29,541 bases of DNA from DASYSA01 sp036003885 (GTDB lineage: Bacteria > Acidobacteriota > Blastocatellia > UBA7656), in the NCBI GenBank assembly GCA_036003885.1, contig DASYSA010000714.1, positions 1 to 29,541 of the forward strand. The letters are read 5' to 3'. Made by a program: the position numbers and the translations under genes. Below, one piece after another: positions 8,431 through 16,110 of this stretch; positions within the stretch are counted from its first letter, which is position 1, and the number at the start of each line of letters is the position of its first letter. The notes under the pieces are model-generated. The model saw nothing but the letters and a program-made list of their open reading frames with translations, was not told the DNA's origin and made no database searches.

Positions 8431-8997
8431 AAGTAGGCCCTCGCTTGAACCCTCACATCGACGACGAAAAAAGGGGCAAATGCTGTTCCGCGTCCGCGAC
8501 AGAGACTAAAGGCCGCATTATAATGTGCGCCACCTTTTCGCTGGACCTCGAACCTGTGGAAGAGTACCACAAATGAGAGAGGACGCCTGGTCCATTTCTC
8601 CACACATCGTCGTTGCCGGCTGATTATAGCACGGTAATTAGTTGCGTCACGAATAAGTCCGGCGTTATCGCCTGCGTCGGAAGAGGTGTGTTCGCTGAAT
8701 CGGCGCCCAAACTGGAAGTTAACCACATTCCAGAAGGCCCATTAGCGTGTGGAGTTATTACCCTGCCTGGTCAGTTTCACCCCACAATATGCCACAGTTT
8801 CTCACGAGACGGCTTTCACTCCCTCGATAGTGGGTCATTTGAGAACCGACTCGGTCTGGAATGTCCCTTGCCAGTCTATCTCGTCTATAGGTGCGTCGAC
8901 GGTTTCCCTGAGCACAAGTCGAGCACTCATTCGAACCTTGTGAAGGCGGCAGACGACAGACGAGACGGCGGAGGCTGGGGATTGATCTGAGGTGGTT
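8431..8997. other. Long non-coding divergent interval
   Basis: 567 bp between the NtrC-type regulator and the hybrid kinase. Short reading frames here lack ribosome sites and recognisable products. I see AT-rich patches around 8515-8525 and 8620-8645 that could hold promoter -10 elements, but no convincing sigma-70 or sigma-54 promoter and no repeat. Confidence 0.5.
8989..8992 (+). promoter_or_regulatory. Ribosome binding site for the hybrid kinase
   Basis: GAGG, five nt before ATG 8998. This favours 8998 over the in-frame GTG at 8992, which overlaps the site. Confidence 0.65.
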
Positions 8998-11928
8998 ATG
9001 AATCGGACACTAGAAGAAACCACAAAACGGTTCAATGGAGCCGACGGGGCTGCTGGAGGCGCACCAACAAGCAGCGGCGAGGCGATTGATTTCCGCATAC
9101 CGACGTTCGATCCGGTGTTGTCCCTGGCGCACGACTCCCGGGGAATCGTGTCGTCCATCAATCCGGCCACGGCGCGCATCCTCGGCTATGAGGCAAACGA
9201 GCTGGTCGGAGTGAATCTGAGAGAACTCGTCGCCGCGCCGGCCCTGGCGCTGTTCGACGACTTCCTGGGGCGCGCCGCGCAGGATCCCTCTTATTCTGTG
9301 ATGGTGCCCCTGGTCGCGAGAAGCGGCGAGAAGCAGGAGTGGGCGTGCCTCAGCTGGCAGCGCAATTCTGTCCCGGAGAAGCTCTACGCTTTGGGCTACC
9401 TGACGGGCTATCCGGAGCCCGCGTCTGAAAGGCTGTCAACGCGCAATTCGGAAGAGGAGCTGCGCGCCAGCGAGTTTCGCTATCGAGCCTTCGTCGAGCA
9501 AAGCTCCGAGGGGATCTGGCGGGTCGAGCTTGATCCGCCCGGCTCGGTAACGGTCAGTGAAGATGAACAGATTGAACACATGTTTCGTTGCGGCTATCTC
9601 GCCGAGTCCAACGATGCGATGGCAAAGATGTACGGCTTCTCATCTGCCGACGAGATCGTCGGTACGAAGCTGTCGGAGTTGCTTGTTCCCACGGAACCAC
9701 AGAACGTCGAGTACCTGCGAGGCTTTATTCGGTCCGGTCATCGGCTGCTCGATGCCGAGACTGTCGAGCTTGACAAGGACGGCGTCAAACACCACTTCCT
9801 CAACAATCTGGTCGGCGTTATTGAACATGGATGTCTGTGCAGGAGTTGGGGAACCCAGCGCGACATCGGTGAACTGAAGCGCGTGCAACAGCAGATTCAG
9901 GAGTCCGAGGAACTGTACCGTCAAATGGCGCTGAATGCCGGCGACGTATTATATGTAATCACCCCTGGCTCCGACCGTGTGGACTGGTATGGGCAGATTG
10001 ACGGCATGCTGGGCTATCCCGAAGGAGAATGGCCCCGCACCATATCGGCCTGGATAAGGAACGTCCATGAGGACGACATCGTGAGGGTAGCGAGGGCGTT
10101 TCACCACGCCTGCGTTAACGTAGAGCCATTCAGTGAGGAATACCGCATTCTTCGCATGGATGGAAGCTATGTTCATTGGAATGACCGCGCCAAATGGATC
10201 CACGCCGACGACGGAACGGTTCTCCGTTTCGTTGGCGCCTGCACCGACATTACCGAGCGCAGACTTGCGCAGCACGAGTTGCAGCAGGCTAAGGAGGCTG
10301 CCGAAGCCGGCAACCGCGCAAAGGGCGACTTCCTTTCGAATATCAGCCACGAACTCCGGACGCCGATGAATGGAGTCATGGGGATGACTGAGCTTGCACT
10401 TGATACGGACCTCACCTCAGAACAGCGCGAATACCTGGACATGGTAAAGCTTTCGGCGGATTCGTTGTTGATCGTAATCAACGACATTCTGGACTTCTCA
10501 AAGATCGAGTCAGGCAAGGTCAAACTTGATCCAGTTTCCTTCAGCCTCGGCGACATTCTGAACGACACGATCGCGCCCCTGACTGTTCGTGCGAACGAAA
10601 AAGGTCTATCATTGGGCTACCACTTGAGAAACGACGTGCCCCAGGCGTTGGTTGGCGATTCGGGGCGGCTGCGCCAGGTATTGAGCAGCCTTATCGAGAA
10701 CGCCATCAAGTTTACTGAGCATGGATCGGTAGTGGTTGAAGTCAGCACGGAGTCGAAGACGGCAAGCGATGTCTCACTGCTCTTCGCGGTTAGTGATACC
10801 GGCATTGGCGTTTCGCCCGACAAGCTGTCTCTCATCTTCGGCGCCTTCGCACAGGGTGATAGTTCCGCGAGTCGGAAATATGGAGGGACTGGATTAGGCC
10901 TGGCGATATCCCGCCGGCTAGTTGAATTAATGGGCGGGCGCATCTGGGTCAACAGCCCTTCGGATCTGGGATTGCGGATGACAGATCCCGGAGACCAGAT
11001 CTACTCGTCCGCTCCTCATCTGCGGCCCGAAGGCTGCGATTCTGGAGCGGTGACTGGAGGCCGCGGGAGCACGTTCAAGTTCACGATGCGCTGTGACTTG
11101 ATAAGAAGCGACTCAATTTCTTCGCCTCAGCTTGAGCCACGGCCAAACGAAGCGCGTGGGCGCATTCTGGTGGCCGAGAACAACCGGCTGAATCAGAAAC
11201 TGGTAAAGAACTTACTCACCAGGCGTGGTTATACAGTCGTTACGGCAGATGACGGAGATTCCGCGCTGGAGATCCTGAATCAACAGCCTTTCGACCTTGT
11301 GCTTATGGAAGTGCAGATGCCGCGGATGAGCGGCTTCGAAGTCACCGCGGCGATCAGGGCGAAGGAGCGATCCACCGGTTCGCATGTGCCCATAATCGCG
11401 ATGACGGCTCACGGCCTGAAAGGAGATGAGGAGAGATGCCTGCTGGCGGGAATGGATGGCTACGTCTCGAAGCCAATTCGCGGCAAGAGGCTGCTTAACA
11501 GAATCGAGTTAGCTCTTGGCCGCCGCACTCTCAAAGTGAAACCTGTCTCAGGAGAAGAATCGACTGTGGGATCGCCGCCGGACCAGCCGTTGGACCGCGC
11601 GGCCATTCTGCTCCATCTTGGCGAGGACCCTAAATTGATGGAGGCGACGATCGCGATGTTTCTGGAGGAGTATCCGAAACAGCTATTGAAGATTCGAGCC
11701 GCCGTTACCCATGGTAATGGCGCCGAACTTGAGCGCGCTGCCCATGTGCTAAGGGGCTCGGTCGGCATATTCTCCGCCGGAGCCGCAATGGAACTTTCCA
11801 ATCGGCTGGAGTCTTTGGGTGCAGAAGGCCGGATGGCCGATGTCCCGACTGTCGCAGACGAACTGGAGCGGGCGCTGGAACGACTGAGGACTGCTCTCAC
11901 GGAGCTTCGGATGGAGTGTGCAGTATGA
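8998..11928 (+). CDS. PAS-PAS-PAS hybrid histidine kinase with degenerate receiver and C-terminal HPt
   Basis: A 976-residue sensor with no clear membrane segment, so probably cytosolic. PAS domains are at about 38-130, 159-285 and 310-422. HisKA carries the phospho-His H451 in SNISHELRTPMNG. HATPase_c has N568 (IENAIKF), D600-TGIG and GGTGLGL (629-635), all intact, so it should autophosphorylate. An insertion of about 34 residues (654-687) separates the IWVNS strand from GRGSTFKF. The receiver at about 722-840 is degenerate: the phosphoacceptor Asp is Glu771 (LVLMEVQMP), and the usual acidic pair E-D is E727-N728; T803 and K825 remain. HPt follows, with H916 (RAAHVLRGS). The stop overlaps the start of the next response regulator by 4 nt, so co-translation and a shared pathway are likely. 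How phosphate could reach HPt past the altered receiver is unclear. Confidence 0.95.
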   Translation: MNRTLEETTKRFNGADGAAGGAPTSSGEAIDFRIPTFDPVLSLAHDSRGIVSSINPATARILGYEANELVGVNLRELVAAPALALFDDFLGRAAQDPSYSVMVPLVARSGEKQEWACLSWQRNSVPEKLYALGYLTGYPEPASERLSTRNSEEELRASEFRYRAFVEQSSEGIWRVELDPPGSVTVSEDEQIEHMFRCGYLAESNDAMAKMYGFSSADEIVGTKLSELLVPTEPQNVEYLRGFIRSGHRLLDAETVELDKDGVKHHFLNNLVGVIEHGCLCRSWGTQRDIGELKRVQQQIQESEELYRQMALNAGDVLYVITPGSDRVDWYGQIDGMLGYPEGEWPRTISAWIRNVHEDDIVRVARAFHHACVNVEPFSEEYRILRMDGSYVHWNDRAKWIHADDGTVLRFVGACTDITERRLAQHELQQAKEAAEAGNRAKGDFLSNISHELRTPMNGVMGMTELALDTDLTSEQREYLDMVKLSADSLLIVINDILDFSKIESGKVKLDPVSFSLGDILNDTIAPLTVRANEKGLSLGYHLRNDVPQALVGDSGRLRQVLSSLIENAIKFTEHGSVVVEVSTESKTASDVSLLFAVSDTGIGVSPDKLSLIFGAFAQGDSSASRKYGGTGLGLAISRRLVELMGGRIWVNSPSDLGLRMTDPGDQIYSSAPHLRPEGCDSGAVTGGRGSTFKFTMRCDLIRSDSISSPQLEPRPNEARGRILVAENNRLNQKLVKNLLTRRGYTVVTADDGDSALEILNQQPFDLVLMEVQMPRMSGFEVTAAIRAKERSTGSHVPIIAMTAHGLKGDEERCLLAGMDGYVSKPIRGKRLLNRIELALGRRTLKVKPVSGEESTVGSPPDQPLDRAAILLHLGEDPKLMEATIAMFLEEYPKQLLKIRAAVTHGNGAELERAAHVLRGSVGIFSAGAAMELSNRLESLGAEGRMADVPTVADELERALERLRTALTELRMECAV

Positions 11929-12548
11929 GAATCCTAATCGCAGAAGATGATCCGGTGTCCCGTTACGTGCTGGAAGCGATGTTGAAGAACTGGGGATACG
12001 ACCTCGTGGTGACGGGAAACGGCCTGGAAGCCTGGGAAGCGCTCCAGGCGAATGATGCCCCTCAGCTGGCTGTTCTGGATTGGATGATGCCGGGCCTGGA
12101 CGGTGTCGAGGTCTGCCGACGTTCCAGACAGATGACGGCGACAAAATCTGTTTACATCATCCTGCTTACCGCCAAGGCTGAGAAGAACAATATCGTCGAG
12201 GGGCTGGAAGCCGGCGCCAATGACTACGTTATCAAGCCGTTCGCTCGCGAAGAACTGCGCGCGCGCGTTGGGGTTGGCGAGCGAGTGATCCATCTGCAAA
12301 ATGACCTGGCCGCGCGAGTGACGGAGCTCCAGGATGCCCTTTCGCAGGTGAAGCAGCTTCAGGGAATCTTGCCCATCTGTTCCCACTGCAAGAAGGTTCG
12401 AGACGACAAGAACTACTGGCAGCAAGTGGAGTCCTACATCAGCGCTCACTCTGAGGCTCAGTTCAGCCACAGCATCTGTCCTGACTGCTTCGAGAGAGTA
12501 GTCAAGCCGGAGATCGAGAATTGGGAGCGCAAGCTGAACAAGCAATGA
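11925..12548 (+). CDS. Response regulator with C-terminal four-Cys (zinc-ribbon-like) module
   Basis: A 207-residue protein. The receiver (1-120) has E7/D8/D9, phosphoacceptor D52 (LAVLDWMMPGLDG) and K in YVIKPF. A helical linker at about 120-145 is probably coiled-coil. The C-terminal segment LPICSHCKKVRDD ... SHSICPDCFERV provides C152, C155, C185 and C188, spaced as a CxxC-x29-CxxC tetrad that could bind zinc. This LPICxxCKKIRDD cassette recurs at the C-termini of PAS and response-regulator proteins in many bacteria, but its function is not established to my knowledge. There is no DNA-binding or enzymatic output domain. The ATGA overlap with the kinase gene makes it the obvious recipient of the HPt phosphate. 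The upstream GTG at 11916 is less likely. Confidence 0.94.
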   Translation: MRILIAEDDPVSRYVLEAMLKNWGYDLVVTGNGLEAWEALQANDAPQLAVLDWMMPGLDGVEVCRRSRQMTATKSVYIILLTAKAEKNNIVEGLEAGANDYVIKPFAREELRARVGVGERVIHLQNDLAARVTELQDALSQVKQLQGILPICSHCKKVRDDKNYWQQVESYISAHSEAQFSHSICPDCFERVVKPEIENWERKLNKQ

Positions 12549-12698
12549 TCCAGGATCGAGGATCGAGGATTTAGGATTTAGGATTTAGGATTTAGGTCTA
12601 GGCCCTTAGTCGAGGATCCAGGATCTGAGGTGTCGAGTCTTCTTGACCTGGATCCTAAATCCTAGACCCTAAATCCTAATTCCTAGATCCTCTCCTGG
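12547..12698. repeat. Heptamer (ATTTAGG-type) inverted repeat
   Basis: The left arm, from the response-regulator stop codon to about 12600, is built of 7-bp units ending in AGG (ATCCAGG, ATCGAGG twice, ATTTAGG four times). The right arm, about 12647-12698, carries the complementary CCTAAAT/CCTAGAT units. The arms can pair imperfectly over about 40 bp, making a large stem directly downstream of the gene. Confidence 0.85.
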
Positions 12699-12921
12699 AG
12701 CCTCGTCCCAGCCTGGTGTGGCTTAGGTCCCCAGTTGTTCCTTTTCTCCCTACCACGTTCCCGGGACCGTTCACTGATCCAGGTTGTAAGTGTGGTAACT
12801 TGTGGGCTTATGTCGGACTGGCCGCTCCTCATCGGGGAACGATGTTTGCAGGTAACCTTGATAGCTTCTGAGAATCAGATTGCTGGCTTTGAATTTCTAA
12901 GAATCGATCTTTGGAGGAGTT
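12699..12921. promoter_or_regulatory. Leader region of the HD-GYP gene
   Basis: The remainder of the 373-bp gap between the response regulator and the HD-GYP gene. It is non-coding and presumably holds the HD-GYP promoter. No hexamers can be assigned with confidence. Confidence 0.35.
12913..12917 (+). promoter_or_regulatory. Ribosome binding site for a GTG start
   Basis: GGAGG four nt upstream of GTG 12922, within TTGGAGGAGTT. It decides the non-ATG start of the HD-GYP gene. Confidence 0.8.
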
Positions 12922-14121
12922 GTGATTAACAAAGATATTTCCATACTCATTGTCGATGACGAGGAGCCGATCCGCAGGCTTCTGAAAATGTGCCTCGACC
13001 CTCATTACTCCTGTGTCACGGCGGGCACCGCTGAGGAGGCCACTCTTCTGTTGGAGCCGCACAGATTCAATCTTGTGGTAACGGATATCCGGATGCCTGG
13101 CGCTTCTGGCCTCGAGTTGTGCCAGCTGGTGCAACAGATGTCGCCGGAAACGGTCGTAATCATGGTATCCGGCATGACCGATATTCAATTCGCCGTCCAG
13201 TCAATGCGGGAGGGAGCTTTCGACTACGTAACCAAGCCGTTCGACCTGGACCAGGTGCTGATCGTGGTCGAGCGCGCGCTCCGTTATCAGGCACTTGTTG
13301 AAGCCAAGCAACGCTATGAGCATTCGCTTGAAGAGACTGTCAAGACCAGAACCGTCGAGCTTCGCTCGCTCAACGACAATCTGAACTCGATGCTGGAATC
13401 GCTTTACACTAACTATCGCGCGACGCTGAGATCTCTGGCAAAGGCGCTGGAGGCTCGGGATGTAGAAACGCGAGGTCATTCCGATCGCGTGGTTGCCTAC
13501 TGCCTCCGACTCGGCAGGGAGTTTGGACTCAGCCACAACGAGCTGATAGCACTCGAACAGGGAGCCCTGCTTCACGATATTGGAAAGATAGGAATACGCG
13601 ACTCGATCCTGCTTAAGGAAGGGCCGCTCTCCGAAGAAGAATGGACCGAGATGCGCAAACACGTACATCACGGACTGGACATCATCGACGGGATAGACTT
13701 TCTGTCAGGCGCCCGGGCCATCGTCGGCGAACACCACGAGAAATATGATGGCAGCGGCTATCCTCACGGTTTGCGCGGAGAACAAATACACGTGCACGCG
13801 CGCATCTTTTCGGTGGCCGACACATTCGATGCGATCACCAGCGACAGGCCCTACAGAAATCGACAATCTTATGCGGCTGCGCGCTCTGAAATCATGGCCT
13901 ATGCCGGCAAACAGTTCGACCCGAGGGTTGTGAATGCCTTTCTGAGGATACCGGAAGGAGAGTTGGAAGAAATTCGCGGCGCCGCCGGATCGCAGGACTA
14001 CATCGAGAAGATAATAGACAAGCGTGAGATTCGCTCGTTCATTGTCTCGCTTAAACGACACACTGGCCAAACCGGCCCTCTGTGTCTTCCGCAGACCGAA
14101 CCGCTCAGGATGCTCGCGTAA
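12922..14121 (+). CDS. REC-HD-GYP response regulator, c-di-GMP phosphodiesterase (RpfG-like)
   Basis: A 399-residue protein that should hydrolyse cyclic di-GMP under control of receiver phosphorylation. The receiver (1-125) has D12/D13, phosphoacceptor D55 (LVVTDIRMPG), S/T in VMVSGM and K in YVTKPF. A helical linker (about 130-170) leads to the HD-GYP domain (about 170-360). That domain has H in RGHSDRV, the metal-binding H218-D219 (HDIGKIG), HH in KHVHHG, EHHEKYDGSGYP with GYP at 279-281, and VADTFDAITSDRPYR. All the signature motifs are present, so activity is likely. The start is GTG 12922 with a strong GGAGG. It follows the hybrid kinase and response regulator on the same strand, after a 373-bp gap, so it probably has its own promoter. 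It is a candidate output of the same pathway. Confidence 0.95.
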   Translation: MINKDISILIVDDEEPIRRLLKMCLDPHYSCVTAGTAEEATLLLEPHRFNLVVTDIRMPGASGLELCQLVQQMSPETVVIMVSGMTDIQFAVQSMREGAFDYVTKPFDLDQVLIVVERALRYQALVEAKQRYEHSLEETVKTRTVELRSLNDNLNSMLESLYTNYRATLRSLAKALEARDVETRGHSDRVVAYCLRLGREFGLSHNELIALEQGALLHDIGKIGIRDSILLKEGPLSEEEWTEMRKHVHHGLDIIDGIDFLSGARAIVGEHHEKYDGSGYPHGLRGEQIHVHARIFSVADTFDAITSDRPYRNRQSYAAARSEIMAYAGKQFDPRVVNAFLRIPEGELEEIRGAAGSQDYIEKIIDKREIRSFIVSLKRHTGQTGPLCLPQTEPLRMLA

Positions 14122-14229
14122 AGAAACGTTTGGCGTTTTGCGTTTGTCGTTTTACGTTTTTCTCGTCTATGTTGGCGCCATGATCATGAGAACGCGAAAC
14201 TACAAACGCGGAACGCGAAACGTTCTTTA
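14122..14229. repeat. Heptamer (GCGTTTT/ACGTTTT-type) inverted repeat between convergent genes
   Basis: The left arm (about 14122-14163) is rich in CGTTTTG/CGTTTGT/CGTTTTACG units. The right arm (about 14190-14227) has the complementary AACGCG/AAACG units. About 40 bp align as an imperfect stem, filling the whole gap between the convergent HD-GYP and zinc-ribbon genes and touching the stop codon at 14227. Confidence 0.85.
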
Positions 14230-14949
14230 GTCCTTGCCGAAGATCTTCTTGAACACGCGCAGGAAGCCACCCTTCTTCTCTTTATCCTTATCGTCACCCT
14301 TCTTCTTCCCGCTGGAGTCCTTGATGGGACTCTTCGTTTCAGCCGGCTTCCTGGGTTCCTTCGGCTCCGCGACGGCGGGGACGGCCTTGGGTGGCGCCGG
14401 CGGTTCTCGAGTCTCACTCACACTCTTGCCCGAAGCTGTTCCATCGGATGCAACAGGCAAAAGAGCTGGCGGTTGCTTTGGCACTTGATCTGTGGGAGGC
14501 ACTTTGTCGCCCTCTTCGGCTGCCAGCGCCGCGGCTTTCGGGTTTGGTCCGGGCGTACTGCTGTTCTGGGAGGCAAGCGCAAGTGCCTTCTCTCTCCTCC
14601 TGGTCTCAGCCAGCGCAATCTCATCCGTGCTTGCAGGAATTTCGTCGGAAACAGCAGGCGATGAAGCCGCCTTGTTCGCAGAGTCATTGGAGACGGACCG
14701 GTTCGAGGCAGGCTCGGCCGAAGTGCTGGAAACAGCGGTTGCCGGAATGACGCGAGCTTTGGGAAGAAAGATAGACGCGGCCGAAAGAACGAGAGCGCCC
14801 AGCAACAGGCCCACTCCCAGCAACTGCCATAGTTTGCTCTGTTCTCCAGCTGTCGAGGCGTCTTTGTCGCGCTTCAGCTTCGCGCCATCAACGTCGCAGA
14901 AGTTGAGCTCGTTGCCAAAGGACTCGCTGCATAGAGGACATACTTTCAT
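14227..14949 (-). CDS. Zinc-ribbon single-pass membrane protein with basic C-terminus, unknown function
   Basis: A 240-residue protein. The N-terminus MKVCPLCSESFGNELNFCDVDG is a zinc-ribbon-like knuckle with C4, C7 and C18, where the fourth Cys of a usual ribbon is Asp. One membrane segment (LWQLLGVGLLLGALVLSAASIF, roughly 43-65) follows. About 150 residues of low-complexity Ala/Pro/Ser/Glu-rich sequence come next, and a strongly basic tail (KKKGDDKDKEKKGGFLRVFKKIF). ATG 14949 is set by AGGAG six nt upstream; the longer frame to 15021 lacks support. The zinc-ribbon plus TM plus disordered layout is common in Blastocatellia, but I know no function. It is the last gene of the ileS-lspA-lgt-rluD run, separated from rluD by a heptamer repeat, so it may be transcribed separately. 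Confidence 0.8.
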   Translation of the reverse strand: MKVCPLCSESFGNELNFCDVDGAKLKRDKDASTAGEQSKLWQLLGVGLLLGALVLSAASIFLPKARVIPATAVSSTSAEPASNRSVSNDSANKAASSPAVSDEIPASTDEIALAETRRREKALALASQNSSTPGPNPKAAALAAEEGDKVPPTDQVPKQPPALLPVASDGTASGKSVSETREPPAPPKAVPAVAEPKEPRKPAETKSPIKDSSGKKKGDDKDKEKKGGFLRVFKKIFGKD

Positions 14950-14955
14950 AATCCG

Positions 14956-14960
14956 CTCCT
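14956..14960 (-). promoter_or_regulatory. Ribosome binding site fixing the zinc-ribbon protein start
   Basis: AGGAG on the minus strand, six nt from ATG 14949. Confidence 0.75.
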
Positions 14961-15032
14961 GCCCATTTTCGATCCGTTGATGGTTCGCAATTATCTTATC
15001 ACCCGGGGCTGGTTTATCCAAAGGAACGGGAG

Positions 15033-15143
15033 GACGTTTTACGTTTTACGTTTTGCGTTTTGCGTTCTTAGTCTTAAACGCCGAACGAACGACGAAAAGA
15101 AACGCGACCCAAACGTAAAACGCAAAACGTAAAACGTCAAACG
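15033..15143. repeat. Heptamer (ACGTTTT/GCGTTTT-type) inverted repeat overlapping the rluD stop
   Basis: The left arm (15033-15067) is a run of ACGTTTT and GCGTTTT heptamers. The right arm (about 15099-15143) is the complementary AAAACGT/AAAACGC run. The right arm extends across 15137-15143, so the last codons and TGA stop of rluD are written in repeat sequence. Confidence 0.88.
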
Positions 15144-16090
15144 CTTATCATTTTCAGCAGCGATTCCAACTCAGGCGGCAAGGTTGAGGAGAACTCCATG
15201 CGTTCATGCGACGTCGGATGCTCAAACGCCAGGCGCGCCGAGTGAAGGAAGTGCCGCCCCAGACTCTTGATTCGTTGCCGCGTCATAACGTCCTGAACCG
15301 TGTTTTCGCGACCCTGGCCATATGCTGTGTCGCCAACCACCGGGTGTCCAATATGAGACAGGTGGACCCGAATCTGATGCGTACGGCCGCTCTTGATCTC
15401 AACACTCAACAGAGTGAGCTCCTGGAAGCGCCTATCCACTTGAAAGATAGTGTGCGCCGGTCGTCCCGCGCCGGCTTTGAGCACAGCCATCCTGGTTCGG
15501 TTATTGGGACTGCGGCCGATGTTAGCTTCAACTTCTCCTCGTTCCCGCGACATCTGGCCGTAGACCAGCGCTATGTACATCTTGAACACACGGCGGTCGC
15601 GAAACTGGTCGGAGAGCTTCTCATGCGCCAGATCATTCTTGGCCACTACGAGCAACCCTGATGTCTCTCTGTCGATCCGGTGCACGATGCCGGGCCGGAT
15701 GCGGCCCGCGACGCCGGAGAGTTCATTGAAGTGATACACAAGAGCATTCGCCAGCGTGCCGCTCTCGATCCCTGCTCCCGGATGCACCACTATTCCGGCG
15801 GGTTTATCAACTACCACCAGGTCCACATCCTCGTAGACGATGTTGAGCGGGATCGGTTCGGCCAGAAGTTCTACAGGAGCCGGTTCGGGAAGATCGATTT
15901 CGATTTGATCCGCCGGGCGAAGCCGATAGCTCGCTTTGACAATGCGATTGTTGACGAGCACGTCTCCGTCCTCAATCGCCCGCTGCAAGCGCGTTCGGCT
16001 GATCGCTTCGATGCGTGAGGCTAGAAACGAGTCGAGGCGCGTTCCAACCGCCTCGTCGTTGATCGCCAGGAGTTCAGCTTCATTGGTCAA
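15137..16090 (-). CDS. rluD: 23S rRNA pseudouridine synthase, RluD/RluA family
   Basis: A 317-residue enzyme that isomerises uridine to pseudouridine in 23S rRNA. An N-terminal S4 RNA-binding domain (about 16-75: GTRLDSFLASR, RTRLQRAIEDGDVLVN) precedes the catalytic domain. The catalytic Asp is D140 in GIVHRIDRETSGLLVVAK. The motifs DKPAGIVVHPG and SGRTHQIRVHL are also present. Length fits RluD (about 326). The frame opens after a TAA with no in-frame ATG, so TTG 16090 is the best start; the Shine-Dalgarno is poor. It starts 20 nt after the lgt stop, so it is probably in one operon with ileS, lspA and lgt, as in many bacteria where rluD adjoins lspA. RluD versus a sister RluA/C paralogue is not fully resolved by motif alone. 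Confidence 0.94.
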   Translation of the reverse strand: MTNEAELLAINDEAVGTRLDSFLASRIEAISRTRLQRAIEDGDVLVNNRIVKASYRLRPADQIEIDLPEPAPVELLAEPIPLNIVYEDVDLVVVDKPAGIVVHPGAGIESGTLANALVYHFNELSGVAGRIRPGIVHRIDRETSGLLVVAKNDLAHEKLSDQFRDRRVFKMYIALVYGQMSRERGEVEANIGRSPNNRTRMAVLKAGAGRPAHTIFQVDRRFQELTLLSVEIKSGRTHQIRVHLSHIGHPVVGDTAYGQGRENTVQDVMTRQRIKSLGRHFLHSARLAFEHPTSHERMEFSSTLPPELESLLKMISV

Positions 16091-16110
16091 GATTTGTGTC
16101 TTGCATGAGT

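Noticed and set aside
8431..8997. Search for a sigma-54 promoter (TGGCAC-N5-TTGC) near the NtrC-type regulator
   Set aside because: No convincing match in this gap or in the neighbouring receptor upstream region.
12547..12698. Heptamer array considered as CRISPR
   Set aside because: Units are 7 bp and contiguous with no unique spacers of CRISPR length, and no cas genes are nearby.
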